Assembly (NCBI GenBank): GCA_029266635.1
Contig: JAQSWM010000003.1
Span: forward strand, 62,001-126,000
Direction of reading: 5' to 3'
DNA from: Sphingobacteriaceae bacterium
Lineage (GTDB): Bacteria; Bacteroidota; Bacteroidia; Sphingobacteriales; Sphingobacteriaceae
DNA: 64,000 nt
Positions 24,436-33,136 of the stretch are shown piece after piece. How positions within the stretch are numbered: the stretch's first letter is position 1; each line of letters begins with the position of its first letter. A model generated the notes under the pieces. The model did no database searches, was not told where the DNA came from, and saw nothing but the letters and a program-made list of their open reading frames with translations. The position numbers and the translations under genes are program-made.

Positions 24436-25521
24436 ATGGGAAAAACGCTCTCGCTTCTTGCTGCATCGCTGCTACTCTTTACTTCCGTTTATGCCGACGA
24501 CCATTCTAAGGCAGACACATTATCTCAATCCTTAAAAGAAAAGTTCCTGAAGCCGGCGAAAGTTGGTCCGGAAAATTACTATTTGCCCGTTCTGCCTGTC
24601 ATTAGTCCGGAAGAGCAAAAGAAGCTTGCGATAGATGAGCGCTATAAGCAAAAAGCCGTAGAAGCACCTGGCATCAAACAATACCAGGCCACACAACTTC
24701 TGGCGAATCTGCTGTCCAATACTGGCTTGTATCCGGCTCCAGTTGAGCAAAATGCAAACTCTCTCATTTCTCTTCTTAATTCATTCAGATATGCTGAAGA
24801 CCTGAAAAACCAGGTTTTAGTATTGAACACCCTGGGCGTTTTTTATGTGCGTTCGGGCGAGCCTGAAAAATCAATCGGGTATTTCCTGCAGTCGCTACAG
24901 CTGATGGAGCAACTGAAAGACAGACGTTCAATTGCATATTTAGCTCACAACCTGGCGGGTGTGTTTAAGTTAATGGGGAATTACGGACAGGCTCTTACCT
25001 ATTATGAATACTCTCAAACAACAAACCGGGAACTTAAAAACTACGAAGAAGCAGCTTCAGCCTACATAGATATTGCCACGGTGAAAGGGCTGCAGAAAAA
25101 GTACACGGAAGCAGAACAGATCATCTTCAAGAAAGCTTTGCCACTGTCTAAATGGAGCAAGCCAAATCGCATGAGAAGCTTCTCTGCCCTTGCCGAACTT
25201 TACATGGCTCAGAAAAGATATTCTGAAGCAAAATGGTATTATCTGCAGGAAAGCAAGGTAGCGGACTTCCTGAATGATCAGCAAACAAAAATTGCATCGC
25301 TGATTAACATAGCTCAGGTAAAAACTACACTTGGAGATCAGGTACAAGCCTTAAACGATTACAAAGAAGCCGAACGCATTGCGTCACAGAATAGGTATTT
25401 CAGCAGCTTAATTGAAATCAAAGGTAACATGGGAGACATATACCTGCAGCAGGGCGATTACGCTTCGGCGGGAACAGCAATTGATGAATACCGAAAGCTC
25501 AAAGATTCCTATTTTAAATAA
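24436..25521 (+). CDS. Exported TPR protein, third of three paralogs
   Basis: A 361-residue protein starting MGKTLSLLAASLLLFTSVYA, a clear signal peptide; the ATG nine codons upstream lies inside the promoter and was rejected. TPR repeats from about residue 80 to the end include YFLQSLQLMEQLKD, KYTEAEQIIFKKALPLS and RYSEAKWYYLQESKVA. The last two correspond to the shared motifs of the two preceding genes. Unlike the second paralog it lacks a C-terminal membrane helix, so it is predicted periplasmic. It has its own promoter and a strong terminator (25593-25625), so it can be expressed separately from the other two. No enzymatic domain. Confidence 0.8.
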   Translation: MGKTLSLLAASLLLFTSVYADDHSKADTLSQSLKEKFLKPAKVGPENYYLPVLPVISPEEQKKLAIDERYKQKAVEAPGIKQYQATQLLANLLSNTGLYPAPVEQNANSLISLLNSFRYAEDLKNQVLVLNTLGVFYVRSGEPEKSIGYFLQSLQLMEQLKDRRSIAYLAHNLAGVFKLMGNYGQALTYYEYSQTTNRELKNYEEAASAYIDIATVKGLQKKYTEAEQIIFKKALPLSKWSKPNRMRSFSALAELYMAQKRYSEAKWYYLQESKVADFLNDQQTKIASLINIAQVKTTLGDQVQALNDYKEAERIASQNRYFSSLIEIKGNMGDIYLQQGDYASAGTAIDEYRKLKDSYFK

Positions 25522-25592
25522 GCTGAAAGCATCTTTCGTGTGAAAGAATGTTTTTTGATTGTAAAAACACTAATTTTAATAAGTTTTGTTAC

Positions 25593-25625
25593 AAAAGAGG
25601 CAGCAATTAAACTGCCTCTTTTTTG
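25593..25625 (+). terminator. Intrinsic terminator after the third TPR gene
   Basis: AAAAGAGGCAG / CTGCCTCTTTT stem of 11 pairs with an 8-base loop, ending in a T-run. Confidence 0.85.
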
Positions 25626-25669
25626 TTTATTTATAAATTGGCGTCCGCAAAAGATGCACTATAATTCTA

Positions 25670-27856
25670 ATGGATTTTAAAACATTTAAAGAAATGCTTA
25701 AAAATATATTTCTGGGCTTATTTGTTGTTGCAGCTCTGTCCTGCAAAGCCGGTCATCGGGTGGATGTGACAGTAGATGGCTCAAATAATCTGCAACCGGA
25801 GCCGCTCCAGGAAGTAGTTGCTAAACAACTTGTTTCGCTGTTTGAGAACTATCATTATAAAAAAGTCAGCGTGAATGATTCGCTGTCTTCCGTAATCTTT
25901 GACAGATACATCAAGAGCCTTGATCCCGGTCACACCTATTTTCTTGCAAGCGATATTCAGGATTTCAATCAATATCGCACATCTTTAGATGATGATTTGC
26001 GTAAGGGAGATTTAAGCGCCTTCTTTAAGATATTCAATACTTTTCAAAAGAGATATGACGAAAGGATTAAGTACTCGCTATCGCAGGTAAACTCAAACTA
26101 TACATTTACCGGAAACGATACTTACACATACGACCGGAGCAAGATGCCTTGGCTTTCATCTGTTACGGAAGCAAATAAATTGTGGTCAGACCGGGTAAAA
26201 TATGACTTGCTAAACCTTAAAATTACCGGTACCGAAAGCACAAAAAACTCTGAAACGTTAAAGAAACGTTACGAGAACCTGCTGTCGCAGTCGGCTAAGA
26301 CTAACAGCTCTGATGCTTTTCAGGTGATGATGGATGCATTTACCGAGTCTATCGACCCGCACACAAACTACTTTGTGCCAATCAGAGCGCAGGAGTTTAA
26401 CGAAGAGATGGCCCGTTCTTTTGAGGGGATCGGCGCCAGGCTTCAGGTTGAGAATGAGGTTGTGAAGGTGGCTGAAATCATCCCGGGAGGTCCGGCCTTT
26501 AAGGCTAAGACACTGAATGTTGATGATAAGATCATCGGTGTTGCACAGGGCCACAGCGGAGAGTTTGTGGATGTGATTGGCTGGAGGATTGATAATACCG
26601 TTTCAAAGATCAAAGGCCCGAAAGGAACGATTGTAAGACTGAAAATTATTCCTGCGGGACAGGAGCTTACATCCACTCCGAAAATTGTTGAGCTTGTACG
26701 CGACAAAATCGTGCTTGCCGAAACTTCAGCAAAAAAGACTATCAAAACAATAACATCTGGTGGCAAAAGCTACAGAATTGGCGTAATTGATGTTCCTGGA
26801 TTTTACCTTGACAGCCGTGCTGCACAAGCCGGAGATCCTAGCTACAAAAGCATTTCAAAAGACGTAAAACTTATTTTAGACACACTTAGGCAGCAAAAGG
26901 TTGATGCTGTGATGCTTGACCTTCGCTCGAATGGAGGAGGCTCGCTGACCGAAGCTATAAACCTGACAGGTTTGTTTATCAAAACCGGACCGGTAGTGCA
27001 GGCAAAATATGTGCGCAAAAACGTGGAGGTAGATGAGGATGAAGATCCGGGCGTTGCATGGGACGGACCGCTTGGTGTAGTGGTAGACCGCTTTAGCGCA
27101 TCAGCGTCGGAGATTTTCGCGGCAGCCATTCAGGACTATGGCCGAGGCATTATCCTGGGTACGCAAACCTATGGAAAGGGTACAATCCAGTCTGCAATTG
27201 ATATGTCGAATGTTTTGACGGCCGCAGACAAGTTCACATTGATGGCAGCCCGGATCAAGGACAAGAACACCAAGAAAACTCCGGATGGAAGAGATATCGC
27301 CACAGCCGATAACGATTATGGCCAGATCAATCTTACCACCGGCAAGTTCTACCGCATCAACGGCAGTAGCACGCAGCACAAAGGCGTAATGCCAGACATT
27401 CAGTTCCCGATGATTTACCCAGCCGACAAATACGGCGAGAGTTCTGAACCATCTGCACTGCCTTTTGATATGATCAAGCCGAGCAACTATGCGCCTGTTG
27501 CAAATTTATCTCCGGTTACAGCCAGGCTTAGTGCACTGCATCAGCAAAGGATGAAAGCATCTGAAGAATATAAGTTTCTGCTGGAAGACATAGATCAACT
27601 CCGGAAACGTGATTCAGAAACTAACGTGCCATTGAATGAAGAGAAACTGAAAAAAGAACGGGAAGAGCAAGCTGCCAAAAGCCTTGCCCGCGATAATAAG
27701 CGACGTGCATTGAAAGGATTGCCACCCTTGGCCAAAAACGAACCAAGGCCTAAAAATGATGTTGACTTTATTCAGGATGAAAGCCTGAAAGTAATGGCCG
27801 ATTTCATTTCTCTTGGCAGAGGGAACCAGATTACACTTCAGCAGAAAACGCAGTAG
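25670..27856 (+). CDS. prc: Tail-specific protease (S41 C-terminal processing peptidase)
   Basis: A 728-residue periplasmic protease that degrades or trims proteins from their C-terminus. A hydrophobic N-terminal export segment (FLGLFVVAALSCKAG) ends in a Cys, but the lipobox is weak. Then come an N-terminal helical domain, a PDZ domain (about residues 255-345, with GIGARLQVENEVVKVAEIIP and GGPAFKA) and the S41 catalytic domain. The Ser/Lys dyad region is visible as RFSASASEIFAAA (residues 475-487) and TYGKGTIQSA. The C-terminal DUF3340-type segment is Lys/Glu-rich. Length and layout match E. coli Prc/Tsp (682). It is monocistronic between two terminators. Confidence 0.93.
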   Translation: MDFKTFKEMLKNIFLGLFVVAALSCKAGHRVDVTVDGSNNLQPEPLQEVVAKQLVSLFENYHYKKVSVNDSLSSVIFDRYIKSLDPGHTYFLASDIQDFNQYRTSLDDDLRKGDLSAFFKIFNTFQKRYDERIKYSLSQVNSNYTFTGNDTYTYDRSKMPWLSSVTEANKLWSDRVKYDLLNLKITGTESTKNSETLKKRYENLLSQSAKTNSSDAFQVMMDAFTESIDPHTNYFVPIRAQEFNEEMARSFEGIGARLQVENEVVKVAEIIPGGPAFKAKTLNVDDKIIGVAQGHSGEFVDVIGWRIDNTVSKIKGPKGTIVRLKIIPAGQELTSTPKIVELVRDKIVLAETSAKKTIKTITSGGKSYRIGVIDVPGFYLDSRAAQAGDPSYKSISKDVKLILDTLRQQKVDAVMLDLRSNGGGSLTEAINLTGLFIKTGPVVQAKYVRKNVEVDEDEDPGVAWDGPLGVVVDRFSASASEIFAAAIQDYGRGIILGTQTYGKGTIQSAIDMSNVLTAADKFTLMAARIKDKNTKKTPDGRDIATADNDYGQINLTTGKFYRINGSSTQHKGVMPDIQFPMIYPADKYGESSEPSALPFDMIKPSNYAPVANLSPVTARLSALHQQRMKASEEYKFLLEDIDQLRKRDSETNVPLNEEKLKKEREEQAAKSLARDNKRRALKGLPPLAKNEPRPKNDVDFIQDESLKVMADFISLGRGNQITLQQKTQ

Positions 27857-27875
27857 GAAAACGTTATTAAAAAGG

Positions 27876-27899
27876 AAGCCGGCCAAGTGCCGGCTTTTT
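27876..27899 (+). terminator. Intrinsic terminator after the tail-specific protease
   Basis: AAGCCGGC / GCCGGCTT stem (8 pairs) with a 5-base loop, followed by TTT. Confidence 0.85.
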
Positions 27900-27946
27900 G
27901 TTTCCATATCTTTTTTGTTTCGGAACAACCCACCTTCTGTAAACTT

Positions 27947-27977
27947 TTTTCATCAAATTTAGAAGCCGATATTTTTG
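27947..27977 (+). promoter_or_regulatory. Promoter of the six-hairpin protein gene
   Basis: TTTT (27947-27950), 19 bases, TATTTTTG (27970-27977); the leader to the ATG at 27994 would be only about 11 bases. Confidence 0.5.
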
Positions 27978-27993
27978 AATTCGGCGAGCTGCA

Positions 27994-30945
27994 ATGAAGA
28001 AATTGTTTACGTACCTGATCCTGGCGATCCCTTTAACCGTTTTTGCATCGGGTGCAAAGCTTATTGATCCTGTTTCCAGGATCGACATCACTGGGAACTG
28101 GCAGGACGGGAGCTTCAAACCCGTAATTCAAACCCGCGAACCCGAGCTCAAGTCAGGTGAGGCAAAAACCTTTTCTCAGGAAATCAAACTGCCAAAGGGA
28201 AACTATACTATTCTGTTCGAATACGAACCTACTTACGACCGTACTGTGGGCGGGCTTCTTAAAAACAACTTCGACAAGTTCAATGGTTTCAAGATAAATG
28301 GGCTTGTAAAAACACTTGTTTTTACTCCGGTCAACACAAGAAAGGAAATCTATACCGCACAAGCACATTTTGCAGTTGAGAATTCCTCATTGCCAATACA
28401 CCTCGAGCTTTCTATTCACAACACTCGCGTAATTCGCACCTGGCTGCAGGGGAGCTCATTACAAACTAATAACAAGAGCTATTTTGCTGTAAGCCCCCGG
28501 GCTGGAAACGAATATCTACTCATCCATCAAATCCCTTTTCTGGTGCGCAAAACAGACAATATGCAATACGGAATCGGGATGAGCGGGAAACACCCTACAG
28601 AAACTGCGGATCGTGGAGCGTTGCAAAATGCAAAAGGAAAAATGGCTTTTGAACTTGGCGGCACTAAGGTGAACAAACTTCACTTCCTTGGGATGATCCA
28701 CAAGATTGATGTTTCTAACGGTGCCTGGTATGCACCTAAAGGCGACAACGGCTATGCTCATTTCATTGGCGATAAGGCCGGCGAAATCGTGCTAACTTAC
28801 CAAAACAATAAAACCGCTATTATCCCACTAATATTTGGCTTCAATATTTGGTTCGGGCGTCCCTGGGATATGCTTTGGTTTCACTATCCGAAAGGTTCTA
28901 CTGAGCTGGTTGATCGCGAAAATTTTGATGCCGGCCTGTTCAGTGGCGACCCGGAGCCGAGAACACTCATTGAGAACACAGTGGCGCTTTCCGACGGCAC
29001 ACGGCAAATTGGCTCCAGAAGCAGCAATACGCGTTTTATCTTTTCCATAGATGCCGGAAACCAGCCGATTAAATCTGTCGAGATAAAAGGTGTGGATGAT
29101 ATGTATGGCTACCCACTTGTAACGGGTATCACTGTGGAAACAGCAGCTCCATCGCCCGTGCTCAAGCCACTTCCAGATCTTGGCCAGCCGAAGCCGGCTA
29201 TCAACCCGGTTACAGTCCAGTACATTGTTGACGGCAAGTACAAACCGGGTATTGAGAAATTGAAGAGAGCGATTTACTCGTTCAAAGATGAACTTCCTAA
29301 GCTAAAAGAGCCTGAAATCCCGGAAGGCTATTTCGGTCCCCGATACGATTTTAAAGGAACCCAGGAAGCTGTTTACGCAGCAACTTACCTGTTCAGGAAC
29401 GGACCGGAATGCGGTGCTAAAATCGCCGATGATGGCACCACCTGCTCGTCAACCCTGGCACGTTCACGAACCTTGCGCTACATGTTGGGCACAGGAATAT
29501 GGATCGGGATAGAACCCTTATTCGGGGACATCCAAAACTGGTTTACACTTTATAAAACAAGAGAACCCGGACAGCTGCCCGGTGCTGGGAACGCCTGGAG
29601 CCGCGGAATTGGTGAGCTGGTGCGAGAAGCCATGAGTTTTGGCTATGGCAAGTTCATCAACTCATATACAAGTTGGCTTGACAGCACATTACTTCATGAA
29701 GCCAGTCCGCCGCACTGGATCAGGATTGCGGGTAAACGCAAGGAATCGGGAGCGTGGAAGGAGCGCAAAGTTGGAGATATAATCGAAACAGGCAATCGCG
29801 AAAACGACGGGCACGGCATCTGCATGATGGGCCGTTACATGGCTTATCATTGGCAAGGGCATCCGGAAGAGTGGAACCGCGAACACTGGCAAGCAACCAA
29901 AGCAGCAGTTGACTGGATCAAGTGGCAGCTTGAAACAGATACAATTTTTCCGGGCAAACGAATTGACCTGCTTTATACCGAAAGCGAGAGCGGCAGTTAT
30001 GAATTTTACAGCTCTTACAATTGCCTTCATGGCTTGCAGCTCTCTATTAAAATGGCTCAGGAACTTGGGAAAGCCGCCGAAGTTGAGGAGTGGACAACGC
30101 TCTATAACCGTTTGCAAAAGGGCATTTTAGATCACGCTGTTCGAAAAAGCGAGTTCGGTCCAATCTGGTACACAAACTCAGAGCATTGGATGGACGAAGC
30201 GCAGAAATTAGCACACATACAGCTTGCTACCGACGGTATTACATATACTCCGCTTCAGGATTATGCAACTGGAGATGAGATGCAGAAGAAATATCTCGAA
30301 ATAGATAAGAATACGTACAAGTATGTGATGCGGGATAAGAATTATAACTGCCTGCGGATGTATGGCTACGGGCAGGGCATGATGGTGCAGTCGGCTTTGT
30401 TGATGGACCAGATGTATGATGCCGAGCGGTTCATCAATGTGATGGTTGATCATTGTTATCTTCCAAAAATGGAGGGGTGGGCTGCGCCCGAAGGTATTAT
30501 GTTGCACAAAAGTGGTGAGTACTGGATGCCGATTTGCGGATATCTTGGTCAGGATTCGCACCTTGCCGACAGCCAGAAGGGGCTTCGTGTGATGTTGGGA
30601 GTGGATGACAACAACCCGGATTACCTGCGGCTGGTGCCGAGATTTCCAGCGTCGTGGAACCAAGCCGGCATCAGCGATTTTCCTGTGCTGATTGGCAGGG
30701 AAAGGAAAAATTTATCGTACTCCTACAATCGTACTGAAGGAGGGCAGGATTTTAGTTTTAACCTGGATACATCTGTGAATAAAATGAGCCTGCGGCTGGG
30801 TCCGATTCCGAATGGAAAAGAAGTATCTGCGGTAACTCTAAATGGGGGGAAGGTTGATTTTGAAAAGCTTGCCTCCGGCGATAGCCATTGGATTTGGGTA
30901 CACGGGCTGAGCGGGAAAGCCGGGCAAGTGCAGCTAAAATATTAG
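27994..30945 (+). CDS. Large exported six-hairpin-glycosidase-like protein
   Basis: A 983-residue protein with signal peptide MKKLFTYLILAIPLTVFA. Residues 20-400 look beta-rich, with sandwich-like strands. From about residue 430 to 870 the sequence is helix-rich with many aromatic/acidic clusters, e.g. WIGIEPLFGDIQNWF, NRENDGHGICMMGRYMAYHW and LLYTESESGSYEFYSSYNC. This is the look of an (alpha/alpha)6 six-hairpin glycosidase domain. A small C-terminal beta domain follows (SFNLDTSVNKMSLRLGPIPN). I do not recognise a specific GH family, so substrate and catalytic residues are not assigned; several Asp/Glu are candidates. It stands alone between terminators, with no SusC/SusD pair nearby. Confidence 0.7.
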   Translation: MKKLFTYLILAIPLTVFASGAKLIDPVSRIDITGNWQDGSFKPVIQTREPELKSGEAKTFSQEIKLPKGNYTILFEYEPTYDRTVGGLLKNNFDKFNGFKINGLVKTLVFTPVNTRKEIYTAQAHFAVENSSLPIHLELSIHNTRVIRTWLQGSSLQTNNKSYFAVSPRAGNEYLLIHQIPFLVRKTDNMQYGIGMSGKHPTETADRGALQNAKGKMAFELGGTKVNKLHFLGMIHKIDVSNGAWYAPKGDNGYAHFIGDKAGEIVLTYQNNKTAIIPLIFGFNIWFGRPWDMLWFHYPKGSTELVDRENFDAGLFSGDPEPRTLIENTVALSDGTRQIGSRSSNTRFIFSIDAGNQPIKSVEIKGVDDMYGYPLVTGITVETAAPSPVLKPLPDLGQPKPAINPVTVQYIVDGKYKPGIEKLKRAIYSFKDELPKLKEPEIPEGYFGPRYDFKGTQEAVYAATYLFRNGPECGAKIADDGTTCSSTLARSRTLRYMLGTGIWIGIEPLFGDIQNWFTLYKTREPGQLPGAGNAWSRGIGELVREAMSFGYGKFINSYTSWLDSTLLHEASPPHWIRIAGKRKESGAWKERKVGDIIETGNRENDGHGICMMGRYMAYHWQGHPEEWNREHWQATKAAVDWIKWQLETDTIFPGKRIDLLYTESESGSYEFYSSYNCLHGLQLSIKMAQELGKAAEVEEWTTLYNRLQKGILDHAVRKSEFGPIWYTNSEHWMDEAQKLAHIQLATDGITYTPLQDYATGDEMQKKYLEIDKNTYKYVMRDKNYNCLRMYGYGQGMMVQSALLMDQMYDAERFINVMVDHCYLPKMEGWAAPEGIMLHKSGEYWMPICGYLGQDSHLADSQKGLRVMLGVDDNNPDYLRLVPRFPASWNQAGISDFPVLIGRERKNLSYSYNRTEGGQDFSFNLDTSVNKMSLRLGPIPNGKEVSAVTLNGGKVDFEKLASGDSHWIWVHGLSGKAGQVQLKY

Positions 30946-30963
30946 GAAAATCCTAAAGCAGTC

Positions 30964-30996
30964 AAAATGCCCCAGAATTACTCTCGAGGGCATTTT
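30964..30996. terminator. Bidirectional terminator hairpin in a convergent gap
   Basis: AAAATGCCC (30964-30972) pairs with GGGCATTTT (30988-30996); A- and T-runs on the two sides suit both the rightward six-hairpin gene and the leftward small exported proteins. Confidence 0.75.
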
Positions 30997-31016
30997 ATAG
31001 CGTTTTATCTCTCCCG

Positions 31017-31601
31017 TTATTGCAGGAGGTTGTTGATATCCGCTAGTGGCAGCTTTTGTGCGGCGGCGATTAATTCAGTGTCTGTCACCCCATTCTCGCC
31101 TTCAAGGCTGATGAGCGTATTGCCCATTGGTATTTGCAACTGATAGTTATAACCTGTATCTGAGCTGCTCTTTTGCAGTAGCGCTTTATACCCTGAAATT
31201 CTCACCAGCTTCTGGTCCGCTCCGCCAAGAAACGCCGAGGCTCCAAGCATGGCATTGATGGATGGCACTAGCGGAGAGTTTGTAATGGTCCTGATCTCAA
31301 TTTCTTTATCTCCGATTTTGTAGCTGCGTATAATGTTCACGCCAAAGGATGCGCTGCTGCCGTTTACGTTTCCCGCGTCAGACGCTTTGAAGCCTGCCAG
31401 CTCAGCCGGATAAGCCTTCAACACTTCCTGCCCCGCTTTTTCATCAATCTGCTGCATCATTTGCTGCATGGAAAAACGAGCTTCGGCTAACTTGCCGGCG
31501 TTGTAGTTGGTTTTAGCTTCAGCTAAAGTGGCTTTAAAATCCTGCGCTTTGGCTGTGTATATCGCGGTCAGCGTGCATGCTGTTAGTATTAGTCTTTTCA
31601 T
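31017..31601 (-). CDS. Exported protein of unknown function, paralog of the upstream gene
   Basis: A 194-residue protein if translation starts at 31601 (MKRLILTACTLTAIYTAKA, a good signal peptide); a Met four codons earlier would overlap the previous stop. The mature part has a helical segment (LAEARFSMQQMMQQIDEKAG), then a beta-rich region ending IPMGNTLISLEGENG. The same order appears in the gene just upstream: LGEARLSLQQAMLGVEMQIG, then VPLGQSTIVLVQGVN. The two are therefore tandem paralogs in one operon. I do not recognise the family. Predicted soluble and periplasmic. Confidence 0.75.
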   Translation of the reverse strand: MKRLILTACTLTAIYTAKAQDFKATLAEAKTNYNAGKLAEARFSMQQMMQQIDEKAGQEVLKAYPAELAGFKASDAGNVNGSSASFGVNIIRSYKIGDKEIEIRTITNSPLVPSINAMLGASAFLGGADQKLVRISGYKALLQKSSSDTGYNYQLQIPMGNTLISLEGENGVTDTELIAAAQKLPLADINNLLQ

Positions 31602-31602
31602 G

Positions 31603-32427
31603 TTATTTCTCATCTAAACTTTTTTTGATCATATCAAGGTCTATGGCATTAGTAGCATTCATCAGATCCTGCTCATTTGCATAATTCACTCCCTGCACCA
31701 GAACGATTGTGCTTTGTCCGAGGGGAACGCTCAGCTTGTAGCCATCGTTATCGGAATACTCAAGTATCGCACGCTTATTCTTCACCTTCACCTGCTTCAT
31801 ATTCGGTGTGTTTTGAGCGGCGTAAGCATTGCCGCCAAGGAACGTGTTGTACGCCGCTGCGATGCTGTTGCTGTTCACGATGTTAATGGTTAAAGCTTTA
31901 TCATTTTTCTGGTAAACTTTGGTGAGTGCAAGCCCCTGCCAGCCCCAGCCCGAGCTTACCACTTTCTCCTGATCTTTGTCGGAATCTAAACCATCTATCT
32001 GATTAGGAAGCTTGGCCAACAGATCTTTCCCGATCTGCATCTCCACGCCCAACATCGCCTGCTGAAGGCTCAAGCGAGCCTCTCCAAGTGTGTTGGAATT
32101 GAACGCTTTTTCGCTTTCATCAAGATTCTTCAAAACATCGGGTGGAGTGCTCACCAATCCGGCGCCACCTTTATTCCGAATGCCTGAGTAATTTCCGTCT
32201 GTGGCGGATGGCATGCCCATACCAGATTGATAGTCGCCGCCCTGGCTATCGCTACCGGAACCTGAGGTATTCTTTTTCCCGTTTAGCAGTTCATCAGTTT
32301 TCTTATCGATGGCTTTATCTGCCACCTGCTCTGCTTTGTCTTTTAGCTTTTTCAGCAGCCCTTGCGCCTGTGTGCCGCTTACAGTGGCAAACACGCATAC
32401 AAGAGCGAGTGTAAGTTTGATCTTCAT
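31603..32427 (-). CDS. Exported protein of unknown function, first of a paralogous pair
   Basis: A 274-residue protein with signal peptide MKIKLTLALVCVFATVSGTQA. A Lys-rich amphipathic stretch follows (LLKKLKDKAEQVADKAIDKK), then a Gly/Ser/Gln-rich linker (about residues 50-90). The C-terminal 170 residues match the neighbouring 194-residue protein. In it, KVKNKRAILEYSDNDGYKLS corresponds to RISGYKALLQKSSSDTGYNY of the paralog. One base separates its stop from the paralog's ATG. No enzyme motif is visible; function unknown. The 186 bases upstream of this gene contain no further gene. Confidence 0.75.
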   Translation of the reverse strand: MKIKLTLALVCVFATVSGTQAQGLLKKLKDKAEQVADKAIDKKTDELLNGKKNTSGSGSDSQGGDYQSGMGMPSATDGNYSGIRNKGGAGLVSTPPDVLKNLDESEKAFNSNTLGEARLSLQQAMLGVEMQIGKDLLAKLPNQIDGLDSDKDQEKVVSSGWGWQGLALTKVYQKNDKALTINIVNSNSIAAAYNTFLGGNAYAAQNTPNMKQVKVKNKRAILEYSDNDGYKLSVPLGQSTIVLVQGVNYANEQDLMNATNAIDLDMIKKSLDEK

Positions 32428-32603
32428 GTTTAATAATTCAGTTTGATTGGGAAATAAGACGCTGAAAAGCTGAAACCGTTACAGCGTATCACAACATGGC
32501 ATCAGGATAGGACCTAATGAGGTGGAATTGGCAACCGGTAAAAATTTTCGCCGACCATACTGTCACCTTTACCGAAAACCTGCGTCTTTATACCAGAATC
32601 CTG

Positions 32604-32634
32604 TTTCGGAGCTTTGATACTGAGCCTACTTTTG
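32604..32634 (+). promoter_or_regulatory. Promoter of the three-repeat exported peptide gene
   Basis: TTTC (32604-32607), 19 bases, TACTTTTG (32627-32634); predicted leader about 34 bases before the ATG at 32674. Confidence 0.55.
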
Positions 32635-32673
32635 ATTCAACAACACGGAACAACGAATTTAAAATATAGAATT

Positions 32674-33015
32674 ATGAAAACTTTATTACTTACAGCAGCA
32701 GCATTCTTAACACTAACATTTAGCAGCAAAGCTGATGAGAGGAATAAAAACAATACATCAGCAGGAACAACTATCGCTTCTAAAATAATGGGCAGCCCCG
32801 ATGAACAAGCACCAGAAGAACTGGCTCATTTGTTAGCTAAACCGGCAATTGTTGCACCAGCGCCAATGGCTATCGGAAATGCAAACGAAGAAGCGCCGGT
32901 CGAATTGAAAAATGTTCCAGCTCATTCAATTCAATTACATGTAGCACCACTCGTTATCGGCAATGCTGATGAAGAAGCGCCTATCGAGCTGAGCAGCATG
33001 CTCGCCCATATCTAA
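32674..33015 (+). CDS. Small exported protein with three 28-residue repeats
   Basis: A 113-residue protein whose start at 32674 gives a clean signal peptide (MKTLLLTAAAFLTLTFSSKA); an earlier in-frame ATG (32614) precedes the promoter and was rejected. The mature part holds three units spaced exactly 28 residues apart: GSPDEQAPEEL, GNANEEAPVEL and GNADEEAPIEL, each trailed by an Ala/His/Pro-containing spacer. The units differ at DNA level, so the pattern is kept by selection on protein and not by recent copying. I do not recognise the family. It could be a secreted adaptor, a metal- or ligand-binding repeat, or a peptide precursor; no modifying enzyme lies next to it. It ends with a strong terminator. 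Confidence 0.8.
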   Translation: MKTLLLTAAAFLTLTFSSKADERNKNNTSAGTTIASKIMGSPDEQAPEELAHLLAKPAIVAPAPMAIGNANEEAPVELKNVPAHSIQLHVAPLVIGNADEEAPIELSSMLAHI

Positions 33016-33070
33016 CCTTTGACCCATCACTCGAGGGAGCGGTCCCCATCAACATATATAATTTAAGCTG

Positions 33071-33098
33071 TGAAGCGGGCGAAAGCCCGCTTTTCTTT
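33071..33098 (+). terminator. Intrinsic terminator after the three-repeat peptide gene
   Basis: AAGCGGGC-GAAA-GCCCGCTT, an eight-pair stem with a GAAA tetraloop and a T-rich tail. Confidence 0.92.
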
Positions 33099-33136
33099 TT
33101 GACCAACTTTTTATAACAGATGGGTGTTAAACCAAA

